From: an uncultured Erysipelotrichaceae bacterium
GTDB lineage: Bacteria; Bacillota_I; Bacilli_A; RF39; UBA660
DNA length: 6,087 nt
Assembly: GCA_902797105.1 (NCBI GenBank)
Contig: CADBRL010000102.1
Coordinates: 1 to 6,087 of the forward strand
Reading direction: 5' to 3'
A program made the translations under genes and the position numbers. Shown here in pieces: positions 1-5,390 of this stretch; position 1 is the first letter of the stretch; every line of letters begins with the position of its first letter. The notes beneath the pieces are model-generated. The model worked only from the letters and a program-made list of their open reading frames with translations, was not told the origin of the DNA and ran no database searches.

Positions 1-528
1 AAAGGATTTAATGAAAAGTTTAAGGCTCACCAAGAACTTTCAAGAACTGCATCAGCTGGTAAATTTAAAGGTGGCCTAGCAGGTAATAGTGAAATAGAAA
101 CTAGATATCATACAGCAACTCATTTACTTAATGCTGCTTTAAAACTTGTAGTGGGTCCAGATGTTCATCAAAAGGGTAGTAATATAACAGATGAAAGAAT
201 GCGTTTTGACTTTAGTTGTGATCATAAATTAAGTGATGAAGAAAAACAAAAAACTGAAGATTTAGTGAATAAGTGGATACAAGAAGGTTTAGATGTACGA
301 GTAGAAGAAATGTCTAAAGAAGATGCTATCAAAAGTGGAGCAGAATGTATGTTTATTGAAAAATATCCAGATATTGTAACAGTTTACACAATCGGTGATA
401 ATGTTTCAAAAGAATTATGCGGAGGTCCACATGTTAAAAATACTAGTGAACTTGGACATTTTAAAATAACAAAAGAAGAAGCATCAAGTGCTGGTGTTAG
501 AAGAATTAAAGCTATTTTAGAAAATTAA
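1..528 (+). CDS. alaS: Alanyl-tRNA synthetase, short form, 3' part (5' end outside window)
   Basis: The frame is open from the first base and gives 175 residues ending in TAA, so this is the C-terminal part of a larger gene. It carries the class II synthetase second additional domain (editing domain) of AlaRS. HTATH at nt 109-123 is the HxxxH zinc/active-site motif, and CGGPH at 418-432 supplies the paired Cys and His. The closing segment SSAGVRRIKAI is typical of the end of that domain. The domain removes wrongly attached Ser or Gly from tRNA-Ala. The protein ends directly after it, so the oligomerisation/C-Ala region of classical AlaRS of about 870 residues is missing. Similar short AlaRS proteins, with the GGPH variant, are known from small-genome and candidate-phylum bacteria. 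A GTG at 151 is internal, not the start. A free-standing AlaX editing protein is less likely, because residues upstream of the editing domain resemble AlaRS. A strong terminator follows. Confidence 0.9.
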   Translation, partial: KGFNEKFKAHQELSRTASAGKFKGGLAGNSEIETRYHTATHLLNAALKLVVGPDVHQKGSNITDERMRFDFSCDHKLSDEEKQKTEDLVNKWIQEGLDVRVEEMSKEDAIKSGAECMFIEKYPDIVTVYTIGDNVSKELCGGPHVKNTSELGHFKITKEEASSAGVRRIKAILEN

Positions 529-532
529 TTAC

Positions 533-563
533 AAAATGCAACACAAAAGTGTTGTGTTTTTTT
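533..563 (+). terminator. Intrinsic terminator of alaS
   Basis: CAACAC (539-544) and GTGTTG (549-554) form a perfect six-pair stem around an AAAA loop. AAAA (533-536) pairs with the U-run beginning at 557, which lengthens the hairpin. The T-tract 557-563 follows directly. It starts 4 bases after the alaS stop and points rightward, so it separates alaS from the S51 operon. Confidence 0.9.
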
Positions 564-579
564 GATAGTTTGATATAAT
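552..579 (+). promoter_or_regulatory. Probable extended -10 promoter of the S51/Nudix/GNAT operon
   Basis: TATAAT at 574-579 is preceded by TG at 571-572, giving a full extended -10 (TGATATAAT). A weak -35 (TTGTGT, 552-557) lies 16 bases upstream inside the alaS terminator. Transcription would start near 586. A second TATAAT at 619-624 has no convincing -35. The -10 is exact, but the sequence is so AT-rich that a chance match cannot be excluded. Confidence 0.6.
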
Positions 580-600
580 TTGAATAAATATGGAAGTTCT

Positions 601-675
601 ATGGAGTATTTAAATGTATATAATGAAAAAACGGAAAAAATAAAATTGTTTAAAAATATAGGAGTTTATAAATGA
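601..675 (+). CDS. Possible 24-codon mini-ORF coupled to the S51 gene
   Basis: An ATG at 601 preceded by GGAAG (592-596) opens 24 codons that end in a TGA at 673-675. That stop overlaps the ATG of the S51 gene (ATGA), an arrangement typical of translational coupling. The ribosome binding site of the S51 gene (AGGAG, 660-664) lies inside it. The peptide begins MEYLNVYNEKTEKI, which faintly resembles the N-terminus of isopentenyl-diphosphate-isomerase-like Nudix proteins. It could be a coupling leader, the stub of a deleted gene, or chance. I see no other support. Confidence 0.25.
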   Translation: MEYLNVYNEKTEKIKLFKNIGVYK

Positions 676-1289
676 TAAAGTATTTGTTTAGTAATATTGA
701 TAAAATTAATGGATTTAATGAACTACAAAGTAAAGATTTAAGTAAAGATTTAAAAAAATGTAATAGTATTTTATTTATCCCTGGTGATTACGATAGTAAA
801 AAATATAATCTTTATAAAAATAAAATTGTTAAATGGTTTAGAAATATTGGTATTAATTTTAAAGAAAATTATTTAGCTAGTTTAGATGATGAATTAAAAA
901 CCTATGATGTTATCTTTTTAATGGGAGGAAATCCCGTTAATCAGATGGATATTATAAATAAAATTAAGCTAAAAACCATAATTAATGCAGCTAAAATTGT
1001 AATCGGAGTAAGTGCTGGAGCAATAAATTTAAGTAAAGAAGTAATTTATTATAATAATTATAGTGAAAAATTGGAAATATATGATGGAATTGGTTTAATA
1101 AATATTAATGTATATCCTCATTTTGATATAAAAGATAAAGATTTTGAAAAAGAAGTAAAAATGGTAAGTATGACCAAAACTTTAATTGCTTTACCAAATG
1201 AAACTTTTATAAAATTTGATGATGAACAAATGAAATTTTGGGGAGAATACTACAAAGTAGAAAATGGAAATATCATAAAAATAAATTAA
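672..1289 (+). CDS. Peptidase S51 family protein (dipeptidase E-like)
   Basis: This 205-residue protein has the layout of the S51 serine peptidases (PepE/cyanophycinase group, class I glutamine-amidotransferase-like fold). FIPGDY (35-40) ends an early strand. FLMGGN (82-87) is the glycine-rich oxyanion loop. GVSAGA (112-117) is the nucleophile elbow with Ser114, and YPHFD (148-152) carries the likely catalytic His150. PepE enzymes are cytoplasmic and cut Asp-X dipeptides, but many clostridial and Listeria-type homologues have no proven substrate, so I do not assign pepE. The length matches the family, and there is no signal peptide. The start is supported by AGGAG (660-664) seven bases before ATG. 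It is the first full gene of an apparent operon with the Nudix and GNAT genes; no terminator separates them. Confidence 0.85.
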   Translation: MIKYLFSNIDKINGFNELQSKDLSKDLKKCNSILFIPGDYDSKKYNLYKNKIVKWFRNIGINFKENYLASLDDELKTYDVIFLMGGNPVNQMDIINKIKLKTIINAAKIVIGVSAGAINLSKEVIYYNNYSEKLEIYDGIGLININVYPHFDIKDKDFEKEVKMVSMTKTLIALPNETFIKFDDEQMKFWGEYYKVENGNIIKIN

Positions 1290-1291
1290 AG

Positions 1292-1369
1292 GAAAAATTA
1301 AAAAGAATGTATCAAAATAGGAAATTTGATAAGAATGCCTATTTTGATGAAGTAATGAAATGGAGTTAA
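1292..1369 (+). pseudogene. Possible 3' remnant of an unidentified gene
   Basis: Between the S51 stop and the Nudix start, the frame reading KEKLKRMYQNRKFDKNAYF and onward to EVMKWS and TAA (1367-1369) looks like the charged, aromatic C-terminal tail of a protein rather than random AT-rich spacer. Its only ATG in a useful place (1307) has no good ribosome binding site. Its last codons contain the Nudix ribosome binding site. I do not recognise the parent family. It could be the stump of a deleted operon gene or simply spacer. Confidence 0.25.
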
Positions 1370-1371
1370 TA

Positions 1372-1884
1372 ATGAAAGAAGTAATATATAATAATGATAA
1401 TCTAAAAGAAAATGAAGTAACTGAACTCGTTGTTAGAACTAAAGGTTTAGTAATTAATAATAAGTATATATTTCTAGGTAATGAAGATGGAAAATTACAG
1501 TTTCCTGGTGGTCATTTAGAAGAAAATGAAAATTTACTTGATTGCTTAAAAAGAGAAGTCAGAGAAGAAACTGGAATAGTTTTAAGTGATGATGAAATAA
1601 GTAAGCCTTTCTTAAAAGTAATTTATTATAATAGAAATTGGCCAACTAAAGGTAATAATAGAAAATGTGAAATATACTATTATGCAGTCAATACCAATAA
1701 GGATATTGACTTAAGCAATACCGAATATACTGAAGAAGAGATAGAAAAACATTTTAAAATAGATAAAGTATTATTAAAAGATGCTGTTCGGTATATTGAA
1801 AATAACATAAAAAATAATAAAAAGAATGAAGTTATTTCACCAGATATGATAATAGCTATAAAGGAATATTTAAAAGATGAATAA
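1372..1884 (+). CDS. Nudix hydrolase
   Basis: The 170-residue protein carries a complete Nudix box at residues 47-69: G47, E53, then R61-E62-V63-R64-E65-E66-T67-G68-I69, matching Gx5Ex7REUxEExGU. The glutamates bind Mg2+ for hydrolysis of a nucleoside diphosphate linked to another moiety. LQFPGGHL just before the box is the usual entry strand. The substrate cannot be told; house-cleaning of damaged nucleotides or modification of a nucleotide-like drug is possible. I chose ATG 1372 over the in-frame ATG at 1360, because GGAG at 1362-1365 lies six bases before 1372 and would be inside the gene with the earlier start. The stop overlaps the next gene by eight bases (ATGAATAA), so the two are probably co-translated. 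No residue of the motif is missing. Confidence 0.92.
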   Translation: MKEVIYNNDNLKENEVTELVVRTKGLVINNKYIFLGNEDGKLQFPGGHLEENENLLDCLKREVREETGIVLSDDEISKPFLKVIYYNRNWPTKGNNRKCEIYYYAVNTNKDIDLSNTEYTEEEIEKHFKIDKVLLKDAVRYIENNIKNNKKNEVISPDMIIAIKEYLKDE

Positions 1885-2337
1885 TGTAACTATAAGAAGA
1901 GCAAATGAAGAAGACTATAAAGATGTAAAAAAGCTCATGCAAAGCGTTCAAGATTTACACCATAGTAAAAGAAGTGATATTCATAAAGATAGTGAAATAT
2001 TTAAAGAAGATGAATATCAAAAAAATATGGAAATATCATAGTAGCAGAAATTAATAATAATGTGATTGGTGCTATTATGTATTGTGTAAAAGAAAAAACA
2101 GAAAATAATTATACTCATTATAGAAAAGTTTTATTTATAGATGCTTTAGTAGTAGATCCAAAGTTTAGAAATTATGGGATTGGCAAAACTTTAATAAAAG
2201 AAATAGAAAGAATAGCCAAAGAAAATAATTGTACTTCTGTGGAACTCAATGTCTGGGCATTTAATGAAAATGCAATAAAATTTTATGAAAAAATAGGAAT
2301 GAAACCTAAAACTATGATACTAGAAAAAAGCATTTAA
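1877..2337 (+). pseudogene. GNAT family N-acetyltransferase, frameshifted at an A7 run
   Basis: ATG 1877, with AAGGAA at 1861-1866, starts a typical GNAT N-terminus (MNNVTIRRANEEDYKDVKKL). That frame ends in TAG at 2039-2041 after 54 residues. The frame one base back carries the rest: IIVAEINNNVIGAIMY (2035-2082), the strand FIDALVVDPKF, the acetyl-CoA pyrophosphate loop RNYGIG (2167-2184) and the C-terminal NENAIKFYEKIGM, ending in TAA 2335-2337. The break falls at seven A (2019-2025). One more A would give an uninterrupted 153-residue GNAT reading EYQKKYGNIIVAEI. Everything else looks intact, so the change is recent, is a sequencing or assembly error, or is a reversible slipped-strand switch. 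GNAT enzymes move acetyl from acetyl-CoA to an amine; the acceptor here is unknown. It overlaps the Nudix gene by eight bases. Confidence 0.85.
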
Positions 2338-2359
2338 TAAATTAAACCTAAAAAAATAA

Positions 2360-2388
2360 TTGACAATACTAATAATTTATAATATATT
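2360..2388 (+). promoter_or_regulatory. Promoter of the leader/tandem-GNAT transcript
   Basis: A perfect TTGACA (2360-2365) is followed after 17 bases by TATATT (2383-2388); TATTAA at 2385-2390 is an alternative -10. Transcription would start near 2395 and give a leader of about 165 bases before the GNAT start. This is one of the two best promoters in the window. It is overlapped by an imperfect inverted repeat, listed separately. Confidence 0.8.
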
Positions 2389-2395
2389 AATATTG
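2364..2395. repeat. Imperfect inverted repeat over the promoter, possible operator
   Basis: CAATACTAATA (2364-2374) and TATTAATATTG (2385-2395) are inverted copies with 10 of 11 positions matching and a 10-base spacer. They touch the end of the -35 and cover the -10 and start region, where a repressor would bind. The composition is almost all A/T apart from the outer C/G pair and the mismatched C, so a chance origin is a real possibility. Confidence 0.35.
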
Positions 2396-2415
2396 TAAGT
2401 TATTCAAAGAAAGGA

Positions 2416-2475
2416 GTGTGATTAAAATGAAAAATTTACAAATTAAGGATAATTGTAATGCAGAATTAATCACAC
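2416..2475 (+). promoter_or_regulatory. Leader hairpin covering the uORF initiation region (region 1:2)
   Basis: GTGTGATTAA (2416-2425) and TTAATCACAC (2466-2475) are perfect 10-base inverted repeats. A2415-T2476 plus two G-U pairs extend the stem into the GGAG of the leader ribosome binding site. The 40-base loop contains the uORF ATG. When formed, it would hide the ribosome binding site and occupy the edge of the antiterminator arm; an initiating ribosome would prevent it. Confidence 0.7.
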
Positions 2476-2489
2476 TTTGCTTTATTTAA
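2427..2489 (+). CDS. 20-residue leader peptide (candidate attenuator uORF)
   Basis: ATG 2427, preceded by AAGGAG (2411-2416) at a spacing of ten bases, opens MKNLQIKDNCNAELITLCFI and ends in TAA at 2487-2489. The peptide is too short to be an enzyme. It sits between a strong promoter and an intrinsic terminator, and ends 26 bases before that terminator. Its coding sequence contains both the antiterminator arm (2457-2466) and the arm that pairs back over its own start region (2466-2475), so ribosome position would decide which RNA structure forms. That is the design of leader peptides in inducible resistance genes (erm, cat, ABC-F type). Its first twelve bases are identical to those of the GNAT gene downstream. 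I do not recognise a known arrest motif. A decayed gene start is the alternative. Confidence 0.65.
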   Translation: MKNLQIKDNCNAELITLCFI

Positions 2490-2530
2490 TATATTTAAAT
2501 ATTGTTTTGTTTTTGAGAAGATTCTGCATT
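2457..2530 (+). promoter_or_regulatory. Antiterminator pairing (region 2:3)
   Basis: AATGCAGAAT (2457-2466) is perfectly complementary to ATTCTGCATT (2521-2530), which is the 5' arm plus loop start of the downstream terminator. TGCAGAAT also repeats the first eight bases of the terminator's 3' arm (2532-2539), so the two segments compete for the same partner. Such a duplicated arm is hard to explain by composition alone and is the main evidence for attenuation. Confidence 0.7.
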
Positions 2531-2545
2531 GTGCAGAATCTTTTT
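2515..2545 (+). terminator. Intrinsic terminator/attenuator before the tandem GNAT gene
   Basis: AAGATTCTGCA (2518-2528) and TGCAGAATCTT (2532-2542) form a perfect 11-pair stem with a TTG loop. G-U and A-U pairs extend it at the base, and the T-tract 2541-2545 closes it. It sits downstream of a promoter and a short ORF, and 7 bases before the GNAT ribosome binding site. It would therefore stop most transcripts before the gene unless an alternative structure forms. Confidence 0.85.
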
Positions 2546-2560
2546 GAAAATGGAGGAGAA

Positions 2561-3592
2561 ATGAAAAATTTAGAGTTAATTATTCCGAAACTAGAAGAAT
2601 ATACATATGAACAAAAGTTAGAAAGTGATCCAAGTACAATGAGTTATAATGCTGGATATGATGTAAATTATGAAGGCTATGATTTTATAACGGGATGTAT
2701 AGATTTTAAAAAGGAAAGATGGCTAGAAGTTTATGAACGAAGGCAAAAAGAAAAAAGTTATTTTGCATACATAAAAGATTGTGATATTAATGGGTATGTA
2801 GGTTATGTAAATTATCAATATAATGAAAAAGAAAACAATTATGAATGTGGTGTTTTAATAGAATATAAGTATCGTGGTAAAGGCTATGCCAAAGATGCAT
2901 TAAAACTACTAATTAAAAAGGCAAATAGAAATGGTATAGATTATTTATATGATAATTTTGAAAAAGATAGAAAAAATGCATTAAATTTATTTTTAAGTTT
3001 AGGATTTGAAATTGTTAAAGAAACTAAATGGAAAAAGTTTAATAAAGATGTCGATGGAGTAATCGTTAGAATCGATACAAGCACTTATAATTTGGAAGAT
3101 AATTACGAATGTGTTATAGCTACAAAAGAGCAAATTATAAAAAAATGGGATGAAGAAATAAGAAAACATAAATATAGAAATGATTGGAAAATATACAAAG
3201 AAAACTCTTTAAAGAACATAGAAAGCAGAATTGTTTATATGGGAATTCTTAACGGAAAAATAATAACTGAAGCTACTGCAATAATTTCAGATAAAGACAT
3301 ATCCATGCAAAATAAAGATAATTTAATAGATAGCAAAAAAGCTTATCTATCAGCATTTAGAACAAATAAAGAATATGAAAATCAAGGTTATTTTTCGACT
3401 CTTTACAAATTTATGGAAAGTGATTTAAAAACTAAAGGATTTAAATCATTAACTTTAGGTGTAGAACCAAGTGAAGTTAGAAATATAAAGATATATTTTA
3501 ATTGGGGATTTACTAAATACATAAAAACTGGCTATGAAACATATGCAGATGGTACAAAGGCAGTAGTAAATTATTATGAAAAAGAATTATAA
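2561..3592 (+). CDS. Tandem GNAT acetyltransferase (two fused GNAT domains)
   Basis: The protein has 343 residues, about twice the size of one GNAT domain. Domain 1 (about 1-172) has YFAYIKD (67-73), GYVGYVNYQ (78-86) and the acetyl-CoA loop YRGKGYA (104-110), then NALNLFLSLGFEIV (139-152). Domain 2 (about 180-343) has RIVYMGILNGKII (223-235), AYLSAFRT (261-268), the loop ENQGYFSTL (273-281) with Glu where Gln or Arg is usual, and GVEPSEVRNIKIYFNWGF (300-317). Both resemble stand-alone clostridial GNAT proteins. Substrates are unknown; the attenuator-like leader fits a drug- or metabolite-inducible modifying enzyme, but that is inference. The ATG 2561 start follows GGAGGAG (2552-2558); an upstream in-frame TTG (2477) would translate through the terminator and is rejected. 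A remnant gene follows 12 bases downstream. Confidence 0.88.
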   Translation: MKNLELIIPKLEEYTYEQKLESDPSTMSYNAGYDVNYEGYDFITGCIDFKKERWLEVYERRQKEKSYFAYIKDCDINGYVGYVNYQYNEKENNYECGVLIEYKYRGKGYAKDALKLLIKKANRNGIDYLYDNFEKDRKNALNLFLSLGFEIVKETKWKKFNKDVDGVIVRIDTSTYNLEDNYECVIATKEQIIKKWDEEIRKHKYRNDWKIYKENSLKNIESRIVYMGILNGKIITEATAIISDKDISMQNKDNLIDSKKAYLSAFRTNKEYENQGYFSTLYKFMESDLKTKGFKSLTLGVEPSEVRNIKIYFNWGFTKYIKTGYETYADGTKAVVNYYEKEL

Positions 3593-3604
3593 TTGGGAGG
3601 AAAA

Positions 3605-3946
3605 ATGAAAATAGTTGCATATGAAGAAAAATATCTTGATGATGTAAAAGATTTATTAGTGGAAGAAGTAGGATATATCTCATGTGCTAATATGGATAGA
3701 AATGTTTATATAATCAAGTATAAAGATGTTGAAATAACATTCTTTATGGCTGGTGTAAGTGGGCCATGGATAGCTGGTGATATTGAAGAGTTGTATGCTG
3801 CTGGGGTAGAAAAAGTTATTATCTTTGGTAATTGTGGAGTACTTTATGCAAATATTGAAGATTTAGTAAAAGTTGAATTAAGTTTTAATCACAAAGTAAG
3901 AATGAAATATTCTTTTATGTCTTTTATTTTAGCTTCAAAAATATAA
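3605..3946 (+). pseudogene. Chimeric remnant: GNAT N-terminus joined to nucleoside phosphorylase fragment
   Basis: ATG 3605 behind GGGAGG (3595-3600) starts 113 residues. The first 20 (MKIVAYEEKYLDDVKDLLVE) read like the start of a GNAT protein. From about residue 35, NVYIIKYKDVEITFFMAGVS continues with PWIAGDIEELYAAGVEKVII and FGNCGVL, the central strand/loop series of nucleoside phosphorylases (purine nucleoside/uridine phosphorylase family). In that family the segment GxCGxL lines the substrate pocket. The last 30 residues (KVELSFNHKVRMKYSFMSF onward) match neither family and lack the phosphorylase C-terminal half. Neither part is long enough to be an enzyme; GNAT needs about 150 residues and the phosphorylase about 240. 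It looks like a deletion fusion of two neighbouring genes that has kept a good ribosome binding site. It lies in the tandem GNAT operon and may still be translated. A new small protein cannot be excluded. Confidence 0.7.
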
Positions 3947-3955
3947 AAGTGATTA

Positions 3956-3984
3956 TTGTAAAAAAAACAAGATTATGTTAAGAT
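3956..3984 (+). promoter_or_regulatory. Weak candidate promoter of glyS
   Basis: TTGTAA (3956-3961) and TAAGAT (3979-3984) are 17 bases apart and lie 36 bases before the synthetase ATG. Each matches the consensus at only four of six positions. The gap 3947-4019 shows no terminator for the preceding operon and is too short for a T-box riboswitch, so glyS may also receive read-through transcription. Confidence 0.35.
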
Positions 3985-4019
3985 TATAGCGTAATAATTT
4001 AAGATTGGAGAAATAAAAT

Positions 4020-5390
4020 ATGGAAGAAATAACAATGAAAGATATGGTAAATATTTGTAAACAATATGGATTTATATATCAAGGTAGTGAAATTTATGGT
4101 GGTCTTGCAAATACTTGGGATTATGGTCCTCTGGGAAGTTTGTTAAAAGACAACATTAAAAATACTTGGAAAAAAAGATTTATCCAAGAAAGAGATCGTG
4201 CGTATGAAGTTGATGCTGCAATTTTAATGCACCCTAGAGTTTGGGAAGCATCTGGACACGTTCAATCTTTTAGTGACCCATTAATTGATTGTAAAAATTG
4301 TAAAATGAGACATAGAGTTGATAATTTGATTAGTGAATATAATCCTGAAGTAGATGTAGATGCTATGACTGAAGATGAAATGATGAATTATATAAATGAA
4401 AATCATGTTCCATGTCCAAAGTGTGGTAAAAGTGATTTTACACCACTTAGAGAATTTAATTTAATGTTTAAAACTAATCGTGGTGTTGTTGAAGAAAAAC
4501 AAAACACTATATATTTACGTCCTGAAAATGCTCAAGGTGAATATGTAAACTATTTAAACGTTAAAAGAACAACAAGAAGTAATTTACCTTTTTCAATTGG
4601 GCAAGTAGGTAAAGCTTTTAGAAATGAAATCACTCCAGGAAATTTTACATTTAGAACAATCGAATTTGAACAAATGGAATTTCAAACATTTTGCAAGCCT
4701 GGAACAGACCATGAGTTATACGAAGAGTTTAAAGAATATGCTAAACAATATTTTATGGATTTAGGTATTCCCGAAAATGACTTAAGATATCATCCACATG
4801 AAAAATTAGCACATTATGCTAAAGAAGCTTGTGATATAGATTATAAATTTCCATTTGGTTGGGGTGAAATAAATGGTACTCACAATAGAACAGATTATGA
4901 TTTATCAAGACATCAAGAATATAGTGGAGAAAAGATGTTTGTAATAGATGAAGAAACAAAAGAAAAATTCATACCATATATTATTGAATCAACTGTTGGT
5001 GCTGATAGATTAACATTAGCTCTACTATTTAATAGTTACAAAAAAGAAGAACTAGAAAATGGAGAAATTAGAGAAGTAATGAGTTTTCCTCCAGCAATTG
5101 CACCATATAAAGTAGCAGTGTTACCTTTAATAAAAAAATATCATAGTGAAGCTGCAAGAAAAATATATAATTCATTAAGAAAATCTTTTCCATGTGATTA
5201 TGATGATAGTGGTACAATTGGTAAGAGATATAGAAGAGAAGATGTAATGGGAACACCATGGTGTATTACAATAGATGATGAAACATTAAATAGTAATTTA
5301 GTAACTATTAGAAATAGAGACAATATGGAACAAATTGTTTTGAAGGTTGACGATGTGAAAAATTATATTAAAGAAAGAATAGAATTTTAA
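4020..5390 (+). CDS. glyS: Glycyl-tRNA synthetase, single-chain alpha2 type
   Basis: This complete 456-residue enzyme attaches glycine to tRNA-Gly in the cytoplasm. The class II core is visible: YGGLANTWDYGPLG (26-39), the motif 1 region HPRVWEASGHVQSF (71-84), motif 2 FRNEITPGNFTFRTIEFEQ (200-218) with its ATP-binding Arg, and motif 3 ESTVGADR (323-330). Cys91/94 and Cys132/135 form the inserted zinc knuckle. Residues about 360-456 are the HGTP anticodon-binding domain, with GTIGKRYRREDVMGTPWCIT (398-417). The length fits the homodimeric eukaryote/Mycoplasma/Gram-positive form rather than the split GlyQ/GlyS form. ATG 4020 has GGAG at 4007-4010, nine bases away; ATG 4035 is a less likely start. 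No T-box leader is visible. The stop is followed without a gap by a broken gene in the same frame. Confidence 0.97.
   Translation: MEEITMKDMVNICKQYGFIYQGSEIYGGLANTWDYGPLGSLLKDNIKNTWKKRFIQERDRAYEVDAAILMHPRVWEASGHVQSFSDPLIDCKNCKMRHRVDNLISEYNPEVDVDAMTEDEMMNYINENHVPCPKCGKSDFTPLREFNLMFKTNRGVVEEKQNTIYLRPENAQGEYVNYLNVKRTTRSNLPFSIGQVGKAFRNEITPGNFTFRTIEFEQMEFQTFCKPGTDHELYEEFKEYAKQYFMDLGIPENDLRYHPHEKLAHYAKEACDIDYKFPFGWGEINGTHNRTDYDLSRHQEYSGEKMFVIDEETKEKFIPYIIESTVGADRLTLALLFNSYKKEELENGEIREVMSFPPAIAPYKVAVLPLIKKYHSEAARKIYNSLRKSFPCDYDDSGTIGKRYRREDVMGTPWCITIDDETLNSNLVTIRNRDNMEQIVLKVDDVKNYIKERIEF

Noticed and set aside
151..528. Stand-alone 125-residue protein starting at GTG 151
   Set aside because: The same frame is open to the window edge and encodes AlaRS sequence including the essential HTATH motif upstream of 151.
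2477..2560. TTG-initiated N-terminal extension of the tandem GNAT protein
   Set aside because: It would be translated through the terminator stem, has no ribosome binding site, and adds a hydrophobic stretch absent from GNAT proteins. ATG 2561 has GGAGGAG directly before it.
2338..2560. Small regulatory RNA or riboswitch binding a metabolite
   Set aside because: The conserved-looking elements are explained by a translated leader ORF with competing hairpins; I see no known aptamer core. A ligand-binding role cannot be fully excluded.
3947..4019. T-box riboswitch before glyS
   Set aside because: Only 73 bases are available, with no terminator/antiterminator pair and no T-box core sequence.
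5068..5259. Minus-strand open frame of 63 codons opposite glyS
   Set aside because: It lies wholly inside the conserved synthetase gene, is Leu/Phe/Tyr-rich as expected of the reverse of AT-rich coding DNA, and has no ribosome binding site or family resemblance.
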